Shown here piece after piece: positions 46,401-58,467 of a stretch of DNA of 64,000 nt. The position numbers and the translations under genes are program-made. This DNA is from Dacryopinax spathularia (lineage: Eukaryota; Basidiomycota; Dacrymycetes; Dacrymycetales; Dacrymycetaceae): positions 2,418,001 to 2,482,000 of the forward strand of contig JBBPFI010000001.1 in the NCBI GenBank assembly GCA_037974965.1, in the 5' to 3' direction. How positions within the stretch are numbered: the stretch's first letter is position 1; every line of letters starts with the position of its first letter. Below the pieces are notes generated by a model. The model worked only from the letters and a program-made list of their open reading frames with translations. It was not told the DNA's origin and did not search any database.

Positions 46401-47826
46401 CCGAGGTGACAACGCAGGAAACACCCGGCAGCGATCTGTGAGGCCAAGGGGCATGTCCCGTGGTAGGAGAACTTTTGGGATGGGGAACCGGACCTCGGGT
46501 TCAGCCGATACCAAATCGTCCAGTTGATGCAGCAAGGCAAGCACCTGCTTGGTGGCGTACTTGGTGATCTTGATGTTCAGCATATATGCGTGTAAGAGAA
46601 ACACCAACTGCACATCGCGATCAATGTTTACAACTCGCAAGGTATCGAATTCCCCAGGCTTACCGCAGAGTCGGTCTTCCACGTGACATACAAATGCGCA
46701 CTCAATCCGTTTACCGGCTTCTTCCATTTCGGTTGCACCAATGTGCTTGCGGACAGCCCGGGCCCTAATTTCGCATCTAAGAGAGTAGCTAGGTAGCTGG
46801 CTCTTTTATCGGTGTCTGCGTCCCACCACTGGAGAGGTTCCACCGCTTTGATCGTGGGTGGCGCAGTCCGCCACAGTACCGGTATCTGGCCAAGGATGTA
46901 AGCTTTGTGTATGGCGGGCATGTAAGGGGCCCCAATTATGCTCCCTTCAAGGGGGAGATCGAATGCGATGTGATAGTCTCGATATTTCAGCGCGTCTTCC
47001 AACAATCGGACTTGCAGGATACCTGGCATGTCGCCCAGTTGTAGGGTGACCCAAGCTGCGTGAAAAGTATCCTGTTCAGATCAGACCGGTAACCGAAATG
47101 ACCATCTGATAGGACATACCCAGACCTTTTTGATCATATGGGCATGGTTCTGAGCCCACCTAGCAGGTTGTTCGGCAACCTCGGGACCGAGTTCGACAAA
47201 GTCTAAGACGCTTTTGCCCACCACAGCGAAAACCAAGCGTAGTCGTTCCTCCCAAGTCATGACAGACTGCATTGGTCGGTCCTGCGAGGTAAACATTATA
47301 TTTAGCATACCGAGCTGGTCAATCGCTCTTTCGATGTCTCGCGCATAGGGAGGTGAGCGTTCGATGAACGTGTCGAAAGCCTCAAAGTAGTCGTCGGGCA
47401 GCATGTCAACAGGAAGCCCTTCTCGATGTGCTATTGGAGGCGCAAAGTGGTGATCTCTTAATTTACGAGATGCTCTTAGGATGAAGTTGATTAGGTTACG
47501 CAACGAAACAGGGTGTTCTTCTTTCATGTTCATGAGGAAGAAGAACGCGATGTACGGCGTCTGGGGAACGGATTAGTGTGGGTTGATTATGAGACAATAC
47601 TACGCACGACCACATGGCATATCTTGCGTATGTCTGCTTTCATATCATCGCTCCTGCTCACATCCTCGCACATCCTTAGTTGACGGTATCTTGTCACCAT
47701 AGGTATAATTTTGTCAATCCATGGTATGACTGTTAGACGAACGACGGTCTGGATCTGAGATTGGGAACGGGACGGGCCAATTGTTACACGGTAGAGCTCA
47801 TTGAACTCGCTCGATGCGGTAGACAT
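43401..47826 (-). CDS. Large Cys-cluster protein of unknown function
   Basis: ATG 47824-47826 starts MSTASSEFNELYRVTIGPSR. Introns near 47550-47610, 47060-47110 and 46615-46670 (GTAAGC...GTGCAG) join further helical exons (YFEAFDTFIERSPPYARDIE, GDMPGILQVRLLEDALKYRD, LVFLLHAYMLNIKITKYATK). A very long exon (about 46.29-44.2 kb) is Ser/Pro/Thr-rich and disordered, then contains YEKLEVAGL-like and GGWPFRPIYMPVKDLSPWNM blocks. A C-terminal cysteine cluster follows near 44.05-44.2 kb (CWDCQKRKL, CILCTCLSGKCEWC), then a basic tail (to 43401) with KRKRAKDASPG. The joint near 46.27 kb is not resolved. Zinc binding and a nuclear location are inferred from composition. The family is not recognised. Confidence 0.5.
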
Positions 47827-48052
47827 GGCCTATTGTTCATTGGCGAAGAAAAGGGGCGGTCGTGCTTCTGCGGTATTGGGCACAATATGGATGGTTCAAG
47901 GAACAGACGACGACTCGAAGTGGATGTCGAAATGAGTTGGATAAGGTTTTGAGTGGCGGGGGTGCAAGAGCTGTGCGCGTCGCTAGGTCGAAGTGCACCC
48001 GTTGGTATTCTGATTCCGTGTGAGTTTGACATGGCCGGGAGAAACATAGCAC

Positions 48053-50303
48053 ATGAGCCTGACCAACCCCTGTTTCTGCTGTCACTGCAACTTAACTCTA
48101 AACAACCATCCTATAGCTCGCATCTCCACACATATGGCCCCCGGTATTGTGCGATACAATACCCGTCTGCGCAACCCGGTGCCGCCTTGGCCGCAGTCTA
48201 GCTCGACCTCGACCCCGACCTCGACCCCGACGGTGACTTCGACGGCGATCTCCAAGTCTAACCCGTACTCGTACGCGAATGAGAATCTGAGAGGTTCACG
48301 GAGAACATCGCAGCCTGCGAGCTCCAGGCTTGCCAGCCGTAAACGGAAGCATCGTGCCGTTGATGAAGCCGACATTGAAACCCCCGTGCCTGTGCCCGTC
48401 TCCAATCCTGCGGAATCACTCGGAGCCGCATTTCCGGGTATCATGGATGGCGTTGTGTGGACACGTTTCACACAGAACTGGCTCGTGGCTCTCTCGGCGC
48501 GAGGCATCCTTCACTGCTGGAGCGGTTCAAATATCGAGGCACATCAAGTTACCCTGTTCGAACCTGTGCTCCTTGAAGGAGAGTTCCTTTCCTTGGAAGG
48601 CACGCCTCAGGTCAGCGTGGAGGGTGACAGGCAGTGCAGTATCGTCCTGTCCGTTGTAGGGTTCAACCGATCCGGGACCAAAGTTCGCGATGCAATAACA
48701 GAGCATATCTGTGTCGAGGCAACTGGTCACGTGCATCGTGTCCCCATTTTTTCCTCGTCGCAGCCCCTCGCCATCGGGCCAACCTGGGTTTGTTTTGGAA
48801 AGCGCGATGGTGTTGCGATGATTCACCTGCTCCCTTTGAACAACGGACTCTACGTGTTGGATCTTCCGTTGGATTGCTGGGTCAGTGTTTGCCCCCACTG
48901 GCATCGTCGCTTATGCACTAATGCACTTGGTCAGCATGGAACCGTCACCGCGATATATGCGTCGGGGCCGAAAATGTTGTACCTGGCATGTACCGAATGG
49001 GCCGGCATCCGTGCGATCCACATCACGGAAGATATGTTCCGAGACGCGAAGTCGCCCTTCCAACTGGAGATGAATTATCACGATATTCTATTGGAGGAAA
49101 TCCCTCACGGCATTGACGCCATCACCGATGAGCAGTCTCACGCCAGGCTCGCAGTGCGCCTTCAACAGAAGCTTGTCGTCTTTACTGCTGCGGAACTGCG
49201 CCATGATGTGGAGTCGCCGTCACCCGTGCCGTCCGAAGTTATCCTTATACCCGACATGAATTACATCACGAATTTCAGTTTCACCTCAGATGGCACGGCA
49301 CTGTTGTTCTTGTTGCACTCTGTCAGCCCGAACACACCCAGCTCACTTCGCATACATCGTATCGGCAGTCGGTCTGGTCAAGGAAGTATGTCGGCCGGAG
49401 ATGCGCACGTTCTCTGCCAAGCAAGCCCCGAAAACGACTGCCTGCGACATATGGATCGGATTTGCGCGTCGTGGGATGGAGCAAGCCACCTTCGTCTTAT
49501 CATGGGCGTGACAGCTTCTACCCTCTGGGTGAAGCTGTATGCACTCATGGAAGGAGGGCGCCCGTCCCGCCGTTATACCCTTTCTTTCGAACCCGAGTCT
49601 GGCAATGATCAAGTGCCGGATGTGGACCAGGTGAGAGATCCGGCATATCGTATGCACCCTGACTGATTTGTGGTAGCTCATTGATGTGCAACAGCGTGTA
49701 GCTGCAGGGGGACCCAGATCCGTCCCCTACACCCTTCCCACCTTATCTGAGAGCGATAGCATGTTGGATTGGAAGTCACTTCCAGAAGACTGGGTGCTGG
49801 GTGACAAAATCACCCGCTTGTCCGCGGCATGGTTCCGGCAGCCTTTGGGAGGAGCCAACATCCTTCGGCTGGGTTACGATGTTACCTGTGCACTCACAGT
49901 TGTAGCCGGCCACACGGATGGATACACCACATCATTTCTCTGTTTTAGTCGTACCATCGAAGGTCATCGTTGGTTTTCTCTTCGCATTGGAGAAGACGAT
50001 GGTGACCCCGCCGATCCTCGACGTTTTACATTTCGGTACTCCGACGACGCCGATCCTATACTTTGCCTGGAATTACTCGTAGAAGAGGTATCCTGCAGTC
50101 TCATCAAGGCGATGGATCGGGATCGCATTCGTCAGGCCGTAGCTCTTCATCGCGATGTGGAGCTGGTCAGAAACAACACGGCATCCGAACGAGAGCGACG
50201 GCTGGCCGGTTGGCGGCTTGGCATATTCAAATGGAGGAGCATTAAGGGTGAACGTGATGCGTCAAACATCACCCCAACGGAGGCGGAGATGGTGTTAGAG
50301 TAG
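48053..50303 (+). CDS. Large protein, possible beta-propeller, function unknown
   Basis: The frame runs from ATG 48053 (or ATG 48133, MAPGIVRYNTRLRNPVPPWP) to about 49630, then through one intron (GTGAGA...GTAG, ~49631-49677) to TAG at about 50303. After a Ser/Thr/Pro- and Arg-rich start with KRKHR, repeated beta-rich blocks appear, each with a hydrophobic-Trp pattern (VVWTRFTQNWLVALSARGIL, GPTWVCFGKRDGVAMIHLLP, NYITNFSFTSDGTALLFLLH). These resemble the blades of a propeller but lack clear WD dipeptides at regular spacing. The frame is uninterrupted over nearly 700 residues. It diverges from the leftward neighbour starting at 47826, so the ~230 bp between them is a probable shared promoter. 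Confidence 0.5.
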
Positions 50304-50430
50304 CAATCGACCTTTTCATTAACCACCGATAACTGTTCTGCCATTGTCTGCCGTATCGGTACATGAATGAGATATGATGCCCAGCAAATCTCTACGCTAC
50401 TGTACGTGCTTTTCGGGCGCTCGCGGGCCC

Positions 50431-52179
50431 TCAGCGTGCGCCACGTGCCCCTTGTCGTCGTTGTGCTTGGCCTTGCCGTTTCAGGCGCGAACCTTTCGGC
50501 TGTCGTGGCAACGTCTCGTCCAGGTCATCTCGTATTTGCTGTACGGTCCAGATCGCCATGTTCTGCGGTCCGTAGCATGAATACCATCGGAGCGAGATTT
50601 CGTGGGCGGCCAGATTGCCAAATACTGTTGATGCCCATAGGTAGCATCTCCAACAAGGCGCGATTAACAGTGCGTCGTCCGAATTGCTAGATGTAAGACG
50701 AGTGTGCAGAAAGCTTAGCATCTCTGAGACTTCAGCCTTTTTGGCGATCTCGCGCAAAGAGTTGACCAGGGCAAGTGCAGAGGCATGTTCGAATTCAAGG
50801 GTGACCATCGTGATTGGCGCACCCTTGAGCTGAGTAAGTAGCCCTTCGTTCCGTGCGAGAACAATAAGCCTATTCAACAATTAGTTCAGGGCTAATGACA
50901 GAATAGCCGGTCGCACCACATGAGTGTCGGTGTTTCACCACAGTTCCCGATCTTGGCCTTCGTCGGATTCGTGAGCTTACCGGCCAAGGTTCCCTTCCTT
51001 CCAGCCTTCTCTTCCCAGTCCAGCATCTCAGCGCCCAGGTTGCCGAGCAGCTCTCGTATTTGACCGCGATGAGCGTCTTCTATCGCAGTCTTCTCTGTAC
51101 CATGCTCGATCCAACGACCTGGCGTGCTGCTACCGGCCAATGATCTGAAGAGAGCCTGTACTTCATCGGAGCGATGCGCGTCTTCGTCTAAGCATGCAGA
51201 AGAAAAAACTACGAAGGGAAGGTCGTCTTGGCTGAACATGAGAGATGACCAATGCCAGGCCAAGAGCAACGACATCGCGTTTTCCATCCGAGTCTTCGGC
51301 TTAAGGATCTGTCGCACTAACTGGACTAGCAAAGCATTTAGAGTCGCCCATCATGGTTATAACAAGACACTTACTGATGTAGTTGCAGGCGTCTGCGATG
51401 GGGTAGATGAGATCCCCGATCTCCATCCAAATGGTCATCAACCTCTGTCCGCCCGCGACAGGAATTCCGGTTTCGCATTCTTTGGTGTCCACAAGTCGAT
51501 AGAAGCTGATGTTGCTGGTGGGATCGCTATATTAAATGTCAACAACGTGCTAGTTTACAGAGATTGAAACTCGTACTCAATTTTGGCTTGAAGCTTCTCC
51601 TTGAGCAGGACGCGATAGCCTTCATGCATCCAGGCGATGTCGGCGAACTCAGGAGAGCCAAGTATGCCATCGATTTTGTCCTGCAACGCCTGTGGTTTAC
51701 GTCAGTAGCAGATAGTAAAGCAAATTAGTCGTTCACCTGTGGACTGGCGATGAGGATGCATTCCCGCACCTCTTCTGTCTCAAATCCCATCGGCTCGGCA
51801 ACTTCCTTGAATTGCGGGAGGCTCGGCAGGGACCAAATGGAGTGGCGCCACTGCAGTGCTTGATTAGTAAGCACCTCTCACCTCTTTACCTAATCAGGTG
51901 CGATACAAAAATTAGAGTACTGACCAGATCAAATGACTTTTGCTAGTGCTAGGTGCGTTAACTTGACCGAGTCTGCAAAGCACGAGGAAGCGCGGGAGGC
52001 TTGTGGCTTGCCTGTAAGTGGATCCAGACCTTTGTGTGGTGGAAATTGGGCTGTCTTTGTGTGGTGCGTTTGGGGTTGTGGCAGTGGTAAACACGACTCA
52101 AGCAAGAATTCCTGGGCGAAATTTTAGAGGTCATCAATGGAGTCCTTAGGCATTCACTTGGATTATCCGTGTAAGACAT
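50431..52179 (-). CDS. Helical protein of unknown function
   Basis: Minus-strand exons can be read from about 51850 (or an ATG at 52179) to 50431: FETEEVRECILIASPQ, KIDGILGSPEFADIAWMHEG, IWMEIGDLIYPIADACNYIS, RQILKPKTRMENAMSLLLAW, SLMFSQDDLPFVVFSSACLD, then LIVLARNEGLLTQLKG, ending in a basic tail (RQPKGSRLKRQGQAQRRQ). Short introns near 51700, 51560, 51350 and 50885 are needed. No domain is recognised. The gene converges with the plus-strand gene ending at 50303, about 130 bp away. Confidence 0.4.
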
Positions 52180-52267
52180 ATGTACAGTAGGTAGCTACCA
52201 GGACATTGTCTCTAGTATATTGATACATTGTAGAACTTGCATTACATCCAGATGTCCATCACGCAGT

Positions 52268-54617
52268 TCAGCTCTTAATGGGCAGAATCTTGGGAACCGA
52301 ATGACATGGCTTCTTCGTGGGTAATGGCTTGTCTCCCCTTTGCAGTAGCGTCCGCCATCTGACGAGTTGCGAGTGTGCTTTAGGATAATCAGCGGCTCTA
52401 TAACGGGGGTAGAGGAAGGACACGGACGGGCACTGCGTCGTCAACTGGTCCTGTAGCGCATAGAATCTGACCGCCTTATGCAAGCGGTACCTCCTAAGAT
52501 CATCCATATATTTCTCGAAGTTGGCGGCTTCAATCTTTGTTGATGTGAACTTCACAAATACGCCGGATCGGTAATGTTCGAGCGCATGACGTAGCTGTTT
52601 AGATATAAATAGCATGATCGCGGGCTGAATCAACGACGACTCACATATGTTGCTGCAAGTGCAATTGTTCGTATGGCTCCAGGTTCGAAAAGGGTCGGGT
52701 GCCTGTATGCTTCCCCAGAACCGCCTTCGGGAGTGTAGAATACGGTCGATATGAGCATTGCCAGAGTTGGGTTCCCAAAGGCACGTCCAGGTTTGGAACT
52801 CGGCTAACGTATGTGGTAAGATCGGGTAATAAATCCAGCGAGGGTTGCGCACATCACATGGGTCAAATCCCTCGTGTAGGAATTTGCTCTGGTGCAGCAT
52901 TCGGTCAACGCGGGCTTGGATTTCGGCAGGCGATCCCGAAAGCGCATTCCGCCAGTACGTTAAGGTAAGTTGGATTGCTTTCTCACGAATTTTCGATCTG
53001 AGCCATTTCCCGGCATCGTCAACCTGCATCTTGGTGTTTGAGAAGTTTATGATAAGCGCAAATACTGGGAGCGCACCACATGGAATATGTATGGATAACG
53101 AGACAAGTTGATCTTGGGCCTGTCGCCCTGTGCTGTCTGGTTCGCGGCGACGATAGCTTTCTTCACACTTTCGATGCGTTCCTGGTCGGATGGAAAGGGG
53201 AATAACTGGGCATGGAAAAGCTTGAGAAATCCTTTGGCGACCGTCAAGCTGGCTTGCATTTCGGTCGAGTAAGCTTGCATCTGATACGGCGGATTCAGAG
53301 CTGGTGAGACGAGATGTTCGCGATTGTGCATGTCATCCTCCGGTTGTATCGCAGGATGTCGGGCGGTCGACGTGGATTCCTTCTATACCCATGAGAAGCG
53401 GTCCAGATCGGTTTAGAAATTGCCTACCTGGGAGGCTACGTTGCGCTGCGGAACGCGTTTTGCGCTTCTCCGTCCCTTCTAGAGCGCATGAGGGATGCTG
53501 TTTCTCGCCGAGGACACTTGCCCGCCTACCGTTGTTACTTGCTTCTTCTGGCGCTTTCGCGGCCTCTCGCTGTCCTTTTCTGTCTGGATTCGTTTTCTGT
53601 CAATGGTCTGCAAGCTCGTGTAAGGCCGTGTCCTGACGAGAACAGGTACCACATACGGCTGCGGACCCACGCAATGGCACAGCGAAATCCATAGACGAGA
53701 CGTCCAGGTTTTTGTAGAACTTTTCCGATGATGAGCCGCGGATGGAGTAAGTGGAAATATAGCTCACTTCTTGCAACGGAGATTCCTCCTCTACGAGTTC
53801 TAGAGACCATATTTAGAGCCGTGACAACATACAACGGCAAGGACAGTACGCGCCATCGAAGTCACGAATACTCGCGTGGGTATTGACTGGCACCGCCTTC
53901 TCCTCGGGACTCATAAGAGCTGGAGCTGCGAGACGTTCTTCATACGCCACTCGATGCAAACGGGCAAGGCTGAGTGGCATAGCTTCTTGCCAGTAGACTT
54001 CATTCTCTCGTTCTGGATCGTTGATGATGACCAAGGGATCCGGGTTGTCCTCTTCATCACTCGAAGTGACAGATGGACCGTCCTGTAGATGATCAGGAGA
54101 GGAACCGTCTGAACATACCGGAACTTACTTCCAATGCTTTGAATGGCACTGTCTTGTCGCTATAATCCGCGTCCGATTCCGCTGATCGAGTGATTTGTTG
54201 GTCGTATTCGTGGTCCAAGTCCATCATCTTTCCGATGTCGCTATCCATGTGTGGCTCTTGTTGTGGTGCAATATCCCCAGAGCTGCAACAGGCTTCTCTC
54301 TGCTTCCCCTCGAAGTCGCGTTCGCCCATCCCCTTCCCTTTACGGAACTTCCGACTCTCCAATTCTGGGCGGAAACGGTCGTCTGAGACGTTTGCTATTA
54401 AAAACGACGCATATATGCGCGATCCGGAGGGGCGTACAGGGAATGAATGCTTCACCGGATGTGGGACTGCCGGTGAATCCCTCTGGTGACAGATCGGCAT
54501 GCAGCATGGCGGGTACGGTGGATAAGCCTTACCAAGACTGCCCAGATCGGGGTCTTCCTCCTCATCCGCTTGTTCGAGTGTGTTTTTCAGGTAGGTGGCC
54601 ACGCCATACTCTTGCAT
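52268..54617 (-). CDS. Protein of unknown function with acidic N-terminal part
   Basis: ATG 54615-54617 starts MQEYGVATYLKNTLEQADEE. An intron with GTAAGT donor near 54136 joins KALE to DGSSPDHLQDGPSVTSSDEE in frame. Later exons contain MSPEEKAVPVNTHASIRDFD, a basic KRIQTEKDSERPRKRQKKQV (probable nuclear signal), FLKLFHAQLFPFPSDQERIE with KKAIVAANQTAQGDRPKINL, and a last exon (53029-52268) with WIYYPILPHTLAEFQTWTCL and several Cys (CTCSNICESS). The pattern of a basic region followed by a helical C-terminal domain occurs in multicopy basidiomycete genes, but I cannot assign a family. Exon edges at 53.3-53.8 kb are uncertain. Confidence 0.4.
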
Positions 54618-56074
54618 GCCCTTGTCGAGATGGGTATCAGAAAAGATCCGCGTGTCCCACTGCTTGTCTTACCCACAACTGATCGGCCTCGTCTATCGCT
54701 TGTTGCACTCGCTGCATAACGCATCAGTCATGAGCACTCATTTAGTATGCTAACCTGACCTGAAATGTGCTAACCATTTTCAGATACACCTTGGAGATAC
54801 CGCCTGACTCCTCCAGGGCTGAGCGATGGATGGGAACAGGCAGGCAGGCCCGACACGCGCCTGGGTATGTCGCGAAGTCGCGTCCAGGCTCAGGGTTCGG
54901 GGTCGCCTTGAGCAACTGTATTCAGACAGCCCCAATACTTCGCGACTATGCTAGAAGACTTACCACGGTATCCTGTATTCCCGCGCTCTTAGGTAGCTGC
55001 GTATGCGATTGGCTGTGCGCATCCATCCTCATCGAAGTCTCGGAGGCACGCAGGCTACACTCTCGTGCCTGTCCAGTCGGGCGTGCCCAGGTAAATGCAT
55101 ATTGACCTCCGTACCTCCACATACATCGCCGTACATTGCCGTACATTGCCGTACATTGCTGTACATCGCAGTACACCGTGTTATCGTGACAGGGGTCGGG
55201 CTTCAGCAAATAACATCCATCATGGTGACAGTGTTATGCCGAAGGTTCTGGTGTGGAAGATAGATAATCCTATGTGTATCGGATTAGAAATGAGCCCAGA
55301 GTCTTGTGGTCGACAGCGTTGCGGTTCCAGGCTACATAAAATTGCGTAACAGGACACTTGTCAATTTCAGGGAAGCTGCGAAGACATTGCCGGCGGGTGA
55401 CTTCAGCGGTATTGCATGTCGCTGGGTCCCGATACATGATCTTCTTCGCCTGAAAACACTCTACAGCGTCTTCAATTTAGCCATGCTTCTCATCATTCAT
55501 TGTCTTGGATGGACACGTACAAGGGATTGTTCGACGTGATGGGATCTCGCTACCCTGGGCTCGAGTGCGTCCTTCCCGCACACTTCCTGCATCTCCAAAC
55601 AGACCCCACCAGCTCAGCCTACCCTCGTCCGTCTCGTCCTCTTCCCCTTTTCCCGGGTCCCTTTGCCCTCTTGGCTAGTGTTACATCCAGTTCGGTAGGC
55701 GTGTTCCAGACGTAGACAGGAAGGCGTGTGGATGGGACAAGATGGATACCAATGCCAGGAGATTATGTATGGCCTCCCGAAGTCATGCATTCTGTCAGTG
55801 TTGTTGAAGCACAAGCTTGGTGGTGGGGTATGTCGACCAGCAGAGACAGTATAAGCCGAAGCAGAATGAGTGTATGCAATGCCGATGACGACAGAGGAAG
55901 CGCCTTTACTTCGCATGACTTTTGAAGGTAAAGGGTTCTGTGGCGTTTGCTCCCGCTACGTCTGGGAGAACAGCCGCTCGGCTCGGCCTTGAGGCAGGGG
56001 CAACCCTGGCGGGCTAAGTCCGAGCGGACAATGCCATTGTGCCTGCTACGGATGTAATCCGTGAGGGTTAATAT
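54618..56074. other. Intergenic stretch left of the pogo element
   Basis: It includes the 10-bp tandem repeat at 55121-55176. Several short frames occur on both strands, none with a motif or a clean exon structure. Confidence 0.4.
55121..55176. repeat. 10-bp tandem repeat, about five copies
   Basis: The unit GTACATTGCC is repeated head to tail, with the outer copies changed to GTACATCGC-like forms. The copy-number range is small and the change is at the same positions of the unit. Confidence 0.8.
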
Positions 56075-58467
56075 ACTGTACGTCCCAGCGAAGGTGCGCG
56101 GGTCACCTGTCACCAGGCGCTTCGTCGCGCACTTTTGGGCACCCGTCACCAGCTTTTCTTTGCATCGCGCACTGTCATAGGGGAGAAGGGGCCGGAGCCC
56201 ATTTATATTGTCAAATCGTCTATCATCAGTATGAGGTCTGCGCGATAATCTTCTGCATCATTTCCGAGCTCTTCATTGTCCATGTCAACGTCGGTTGCAT
56301 CTGTGCCTGATACTTCCACATCGTCCTCCGGAAAGTGCACCCCCTGGAGGGTGAGATCATGAACACCTCCTCGAGGCAAGATCTGACGGAATAGCTCATT
56401 GTTGTCAAAGGGCAGCTCTTCAAGAAGGCAGAGCGTTGCGGGGCTTGTAAGGCAGTCATATGAGAGGGCCATGTCTCCGACACCACATCGACAGAGCTGC
56501 CATGCCCGCAGTACCAGTTCTTGTTTGTTGCATTCTGCATATGCTCTTGTGACCCAGCGGACTGCTCGCTTTCGCATGGTGGGCATTGTGACATCAACTC
56601 GCAGTTCTTCAGGTGGTACCCCGCGTTTCAGCTTCTCTTGCGTCTCCTTGACCACGTCGTCAAGAGCAGCTTTGCGGATGACATTCTTCAGAGGTCGTTG
56701 CATGCCGGTATCTGCAGGTTGTGTGACACCGGTGCACCCACCTGGGACAAATTGTAGGAGGATCCAGGGATATGTTGTCCGCATCCAAGTCCGAAAAGCC
56801 TCGCTTCAATGAACACTCCAGCAATTGATGATCCAAACACATCTTGCCTCTGGATCTCGATGATGCTGCTCGTTATAGCAATGGAAGTGTGGGACAAGCA
56901 ACTTGTTGACATATGTGTGCATTGTTGGCTCAGTAGACCAGTACGTGCCCTTGGAGAGGTTGAAGAGGTGTCCGGCGTCTATAGCATCTCGAAGCTCCTT
57001 GGACTGGCTGACTTTGCCGCCATAGGGTAGACAGATTGACCGGGTCCCTTCCCAGATTGTCTGGAAGGGAAGGAGCTTGCCATTCATCGAAAGGCTGGTC
57101 ATTACAGTGCAGGCCCGCTTTTCCTCCTTCCCCAAAACAGCAACCTGCTTTGCCCCACGTCCTGCATATGTGATTGTTCCGCCATACTGAAGCTGAAGTT
57201 GCATTTGGTCGCTATTAACAATGCAGTCTGCAGGGATACTGTAATGCTTGATCAACCAGGCCACTCGAAGGCAGAGCTTGTAGCATTGGTCTCGGAAATC
57301 ATTGGGCACCTTCTGTGCTGCTTTTGTTGCGCGGCGGAGTGACCAATTCAGCTGATGCTCGAGGAACCGACGGACAAAATTGAGCGAGACTTCAAAGGGC
57401 TGTCTGGTGCGCCCAACAATGCGAGTGAACACTTCTGGATGGTCTTTGGTAAGATGTGCAATGATGATACCTTGGCACAAATGAGCGGTGAGAGCAATAC
57501 CGGGGATGCGGAGCTCGACAAGCTGTTTCTTGATTTTCTCGACAGTATCAACACATCCAGCCTTTCTGAGTGGTCAGTACAGTGGTCTGAAGAGAGGAGA
57601 TGGTGCGTACCAGTACACCATGCTCTCCTACAGCATTGTAGACTTGACGCGAGCCCATCTTCATCCGCCTCAGAACTGCATCGGTCCATCCACCATCCGG
57701 TTTGATCCAACACACGATTGTGCCATGATGGATGGCTGGTTTGCCATTGAACGTCTGTGGATTCCGCTTCTTGAGAAGAGCGGCTATCTCATATGGATGC
57801 CAGCCCACTGCTTTGCGGGCAGCATCGATCTGAACCCATATGAACGGCTCAAACCAGTTCATGTTCTTCGCAAGCAGTGCATCAGGTGTTGCATTAGGAT
57901 TCCGGTATGGACGTGATAGCTCTGCTTTCCAGCCCTCTACAAGAAGTGTGTGCTGCTGTTGTGGCTCGGATTCTGATGCTGAAGAGTCTGAATCACTGAG
58001 CTCAATGATCTGTCGCTTCTGGAGATTGGAATCAGCGCGGAGCACAGTGATGAATATCACTGGTGAGCGCACCTTTGTACCCTGCGGACTTCTCAAGCCT
58101 GCTTCAATCTCCCTCTCTCTTCTCTGTGCTCTGGAGCGTCTCTGATCCTCTCTCTTCCTCACTTTCAGTGCCTCCTTGGCCCGCCTCTCTTCCACAGCTG
58201 CCTGAAGTCTACGCTCTCGTCTCTGCTGCTCTCGCTCATCCTGGCTCTCTCTGAGTCGAACATTGGTCTGATCTCTATATTCTGCTGCACTGATACGAGG
58301 CAGATAGCTCAGAAGACCACCAGGCAGATATCCAGCAGCTCTTCCAGCCATGGTTATAGTCAAGAGCGCGCACTGTCACCACGAATCTGCGCTCTCGCGC
58401 GGTCTCGTAGGCGAAAACTTTGCTTCTGCCCAACCCTTAACGCGCACCTTCGCTGGGACGTACAGTA
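56075..58467 (-). mobile_element. Complete pogo-type (Tc1/mariner superfamily) DNA transposon with TA duplication
   Basis: Perfect 25-bp terminal inverted repeats start CTGTACGTCCCAGCGAAGGT at 56077 and end at 58465 in reverse complement, each bordered by TA (56075-56076 and 58466-58467), the target duplication of the superfamily. The element of ~2.39 kb contains a single transposase gene on the minus strand. Identical terminal repeats and an intact target site suggest a fairly young insertion, though the transposase is damaged. Confidence 0.93.
56203..58351 (-). pseudogene. pogo-type DDE transposase gene with stop codon and altered catalytic residue
   Basis: ATG 58349-58351 starts MAGRAAGYLPGGLLSYLPR, then an Arg/Glu-rich coiled-coil-like part. 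Two introns (near 58020-58075 and 57545-57600) lead to the DDE domain. The first Asp lies in CIVNSDQM. The second should be in the motif I-D-x-W-S-V-H, here WIINCWSVH with Asn (AAT, 56824-56826). The third is in QPADTGMQRPLK. A TGA at 56806-56808 directly follows the SVH and the same frame continues without a gap (SEAFRTWMRTTYPW) to the end at 56203. Both changes fit C-to-T transitions (one on each strand), as expected of deamination. The copy is probably inactive but could still be moved in trans by a related element. Confidence 0.85.
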
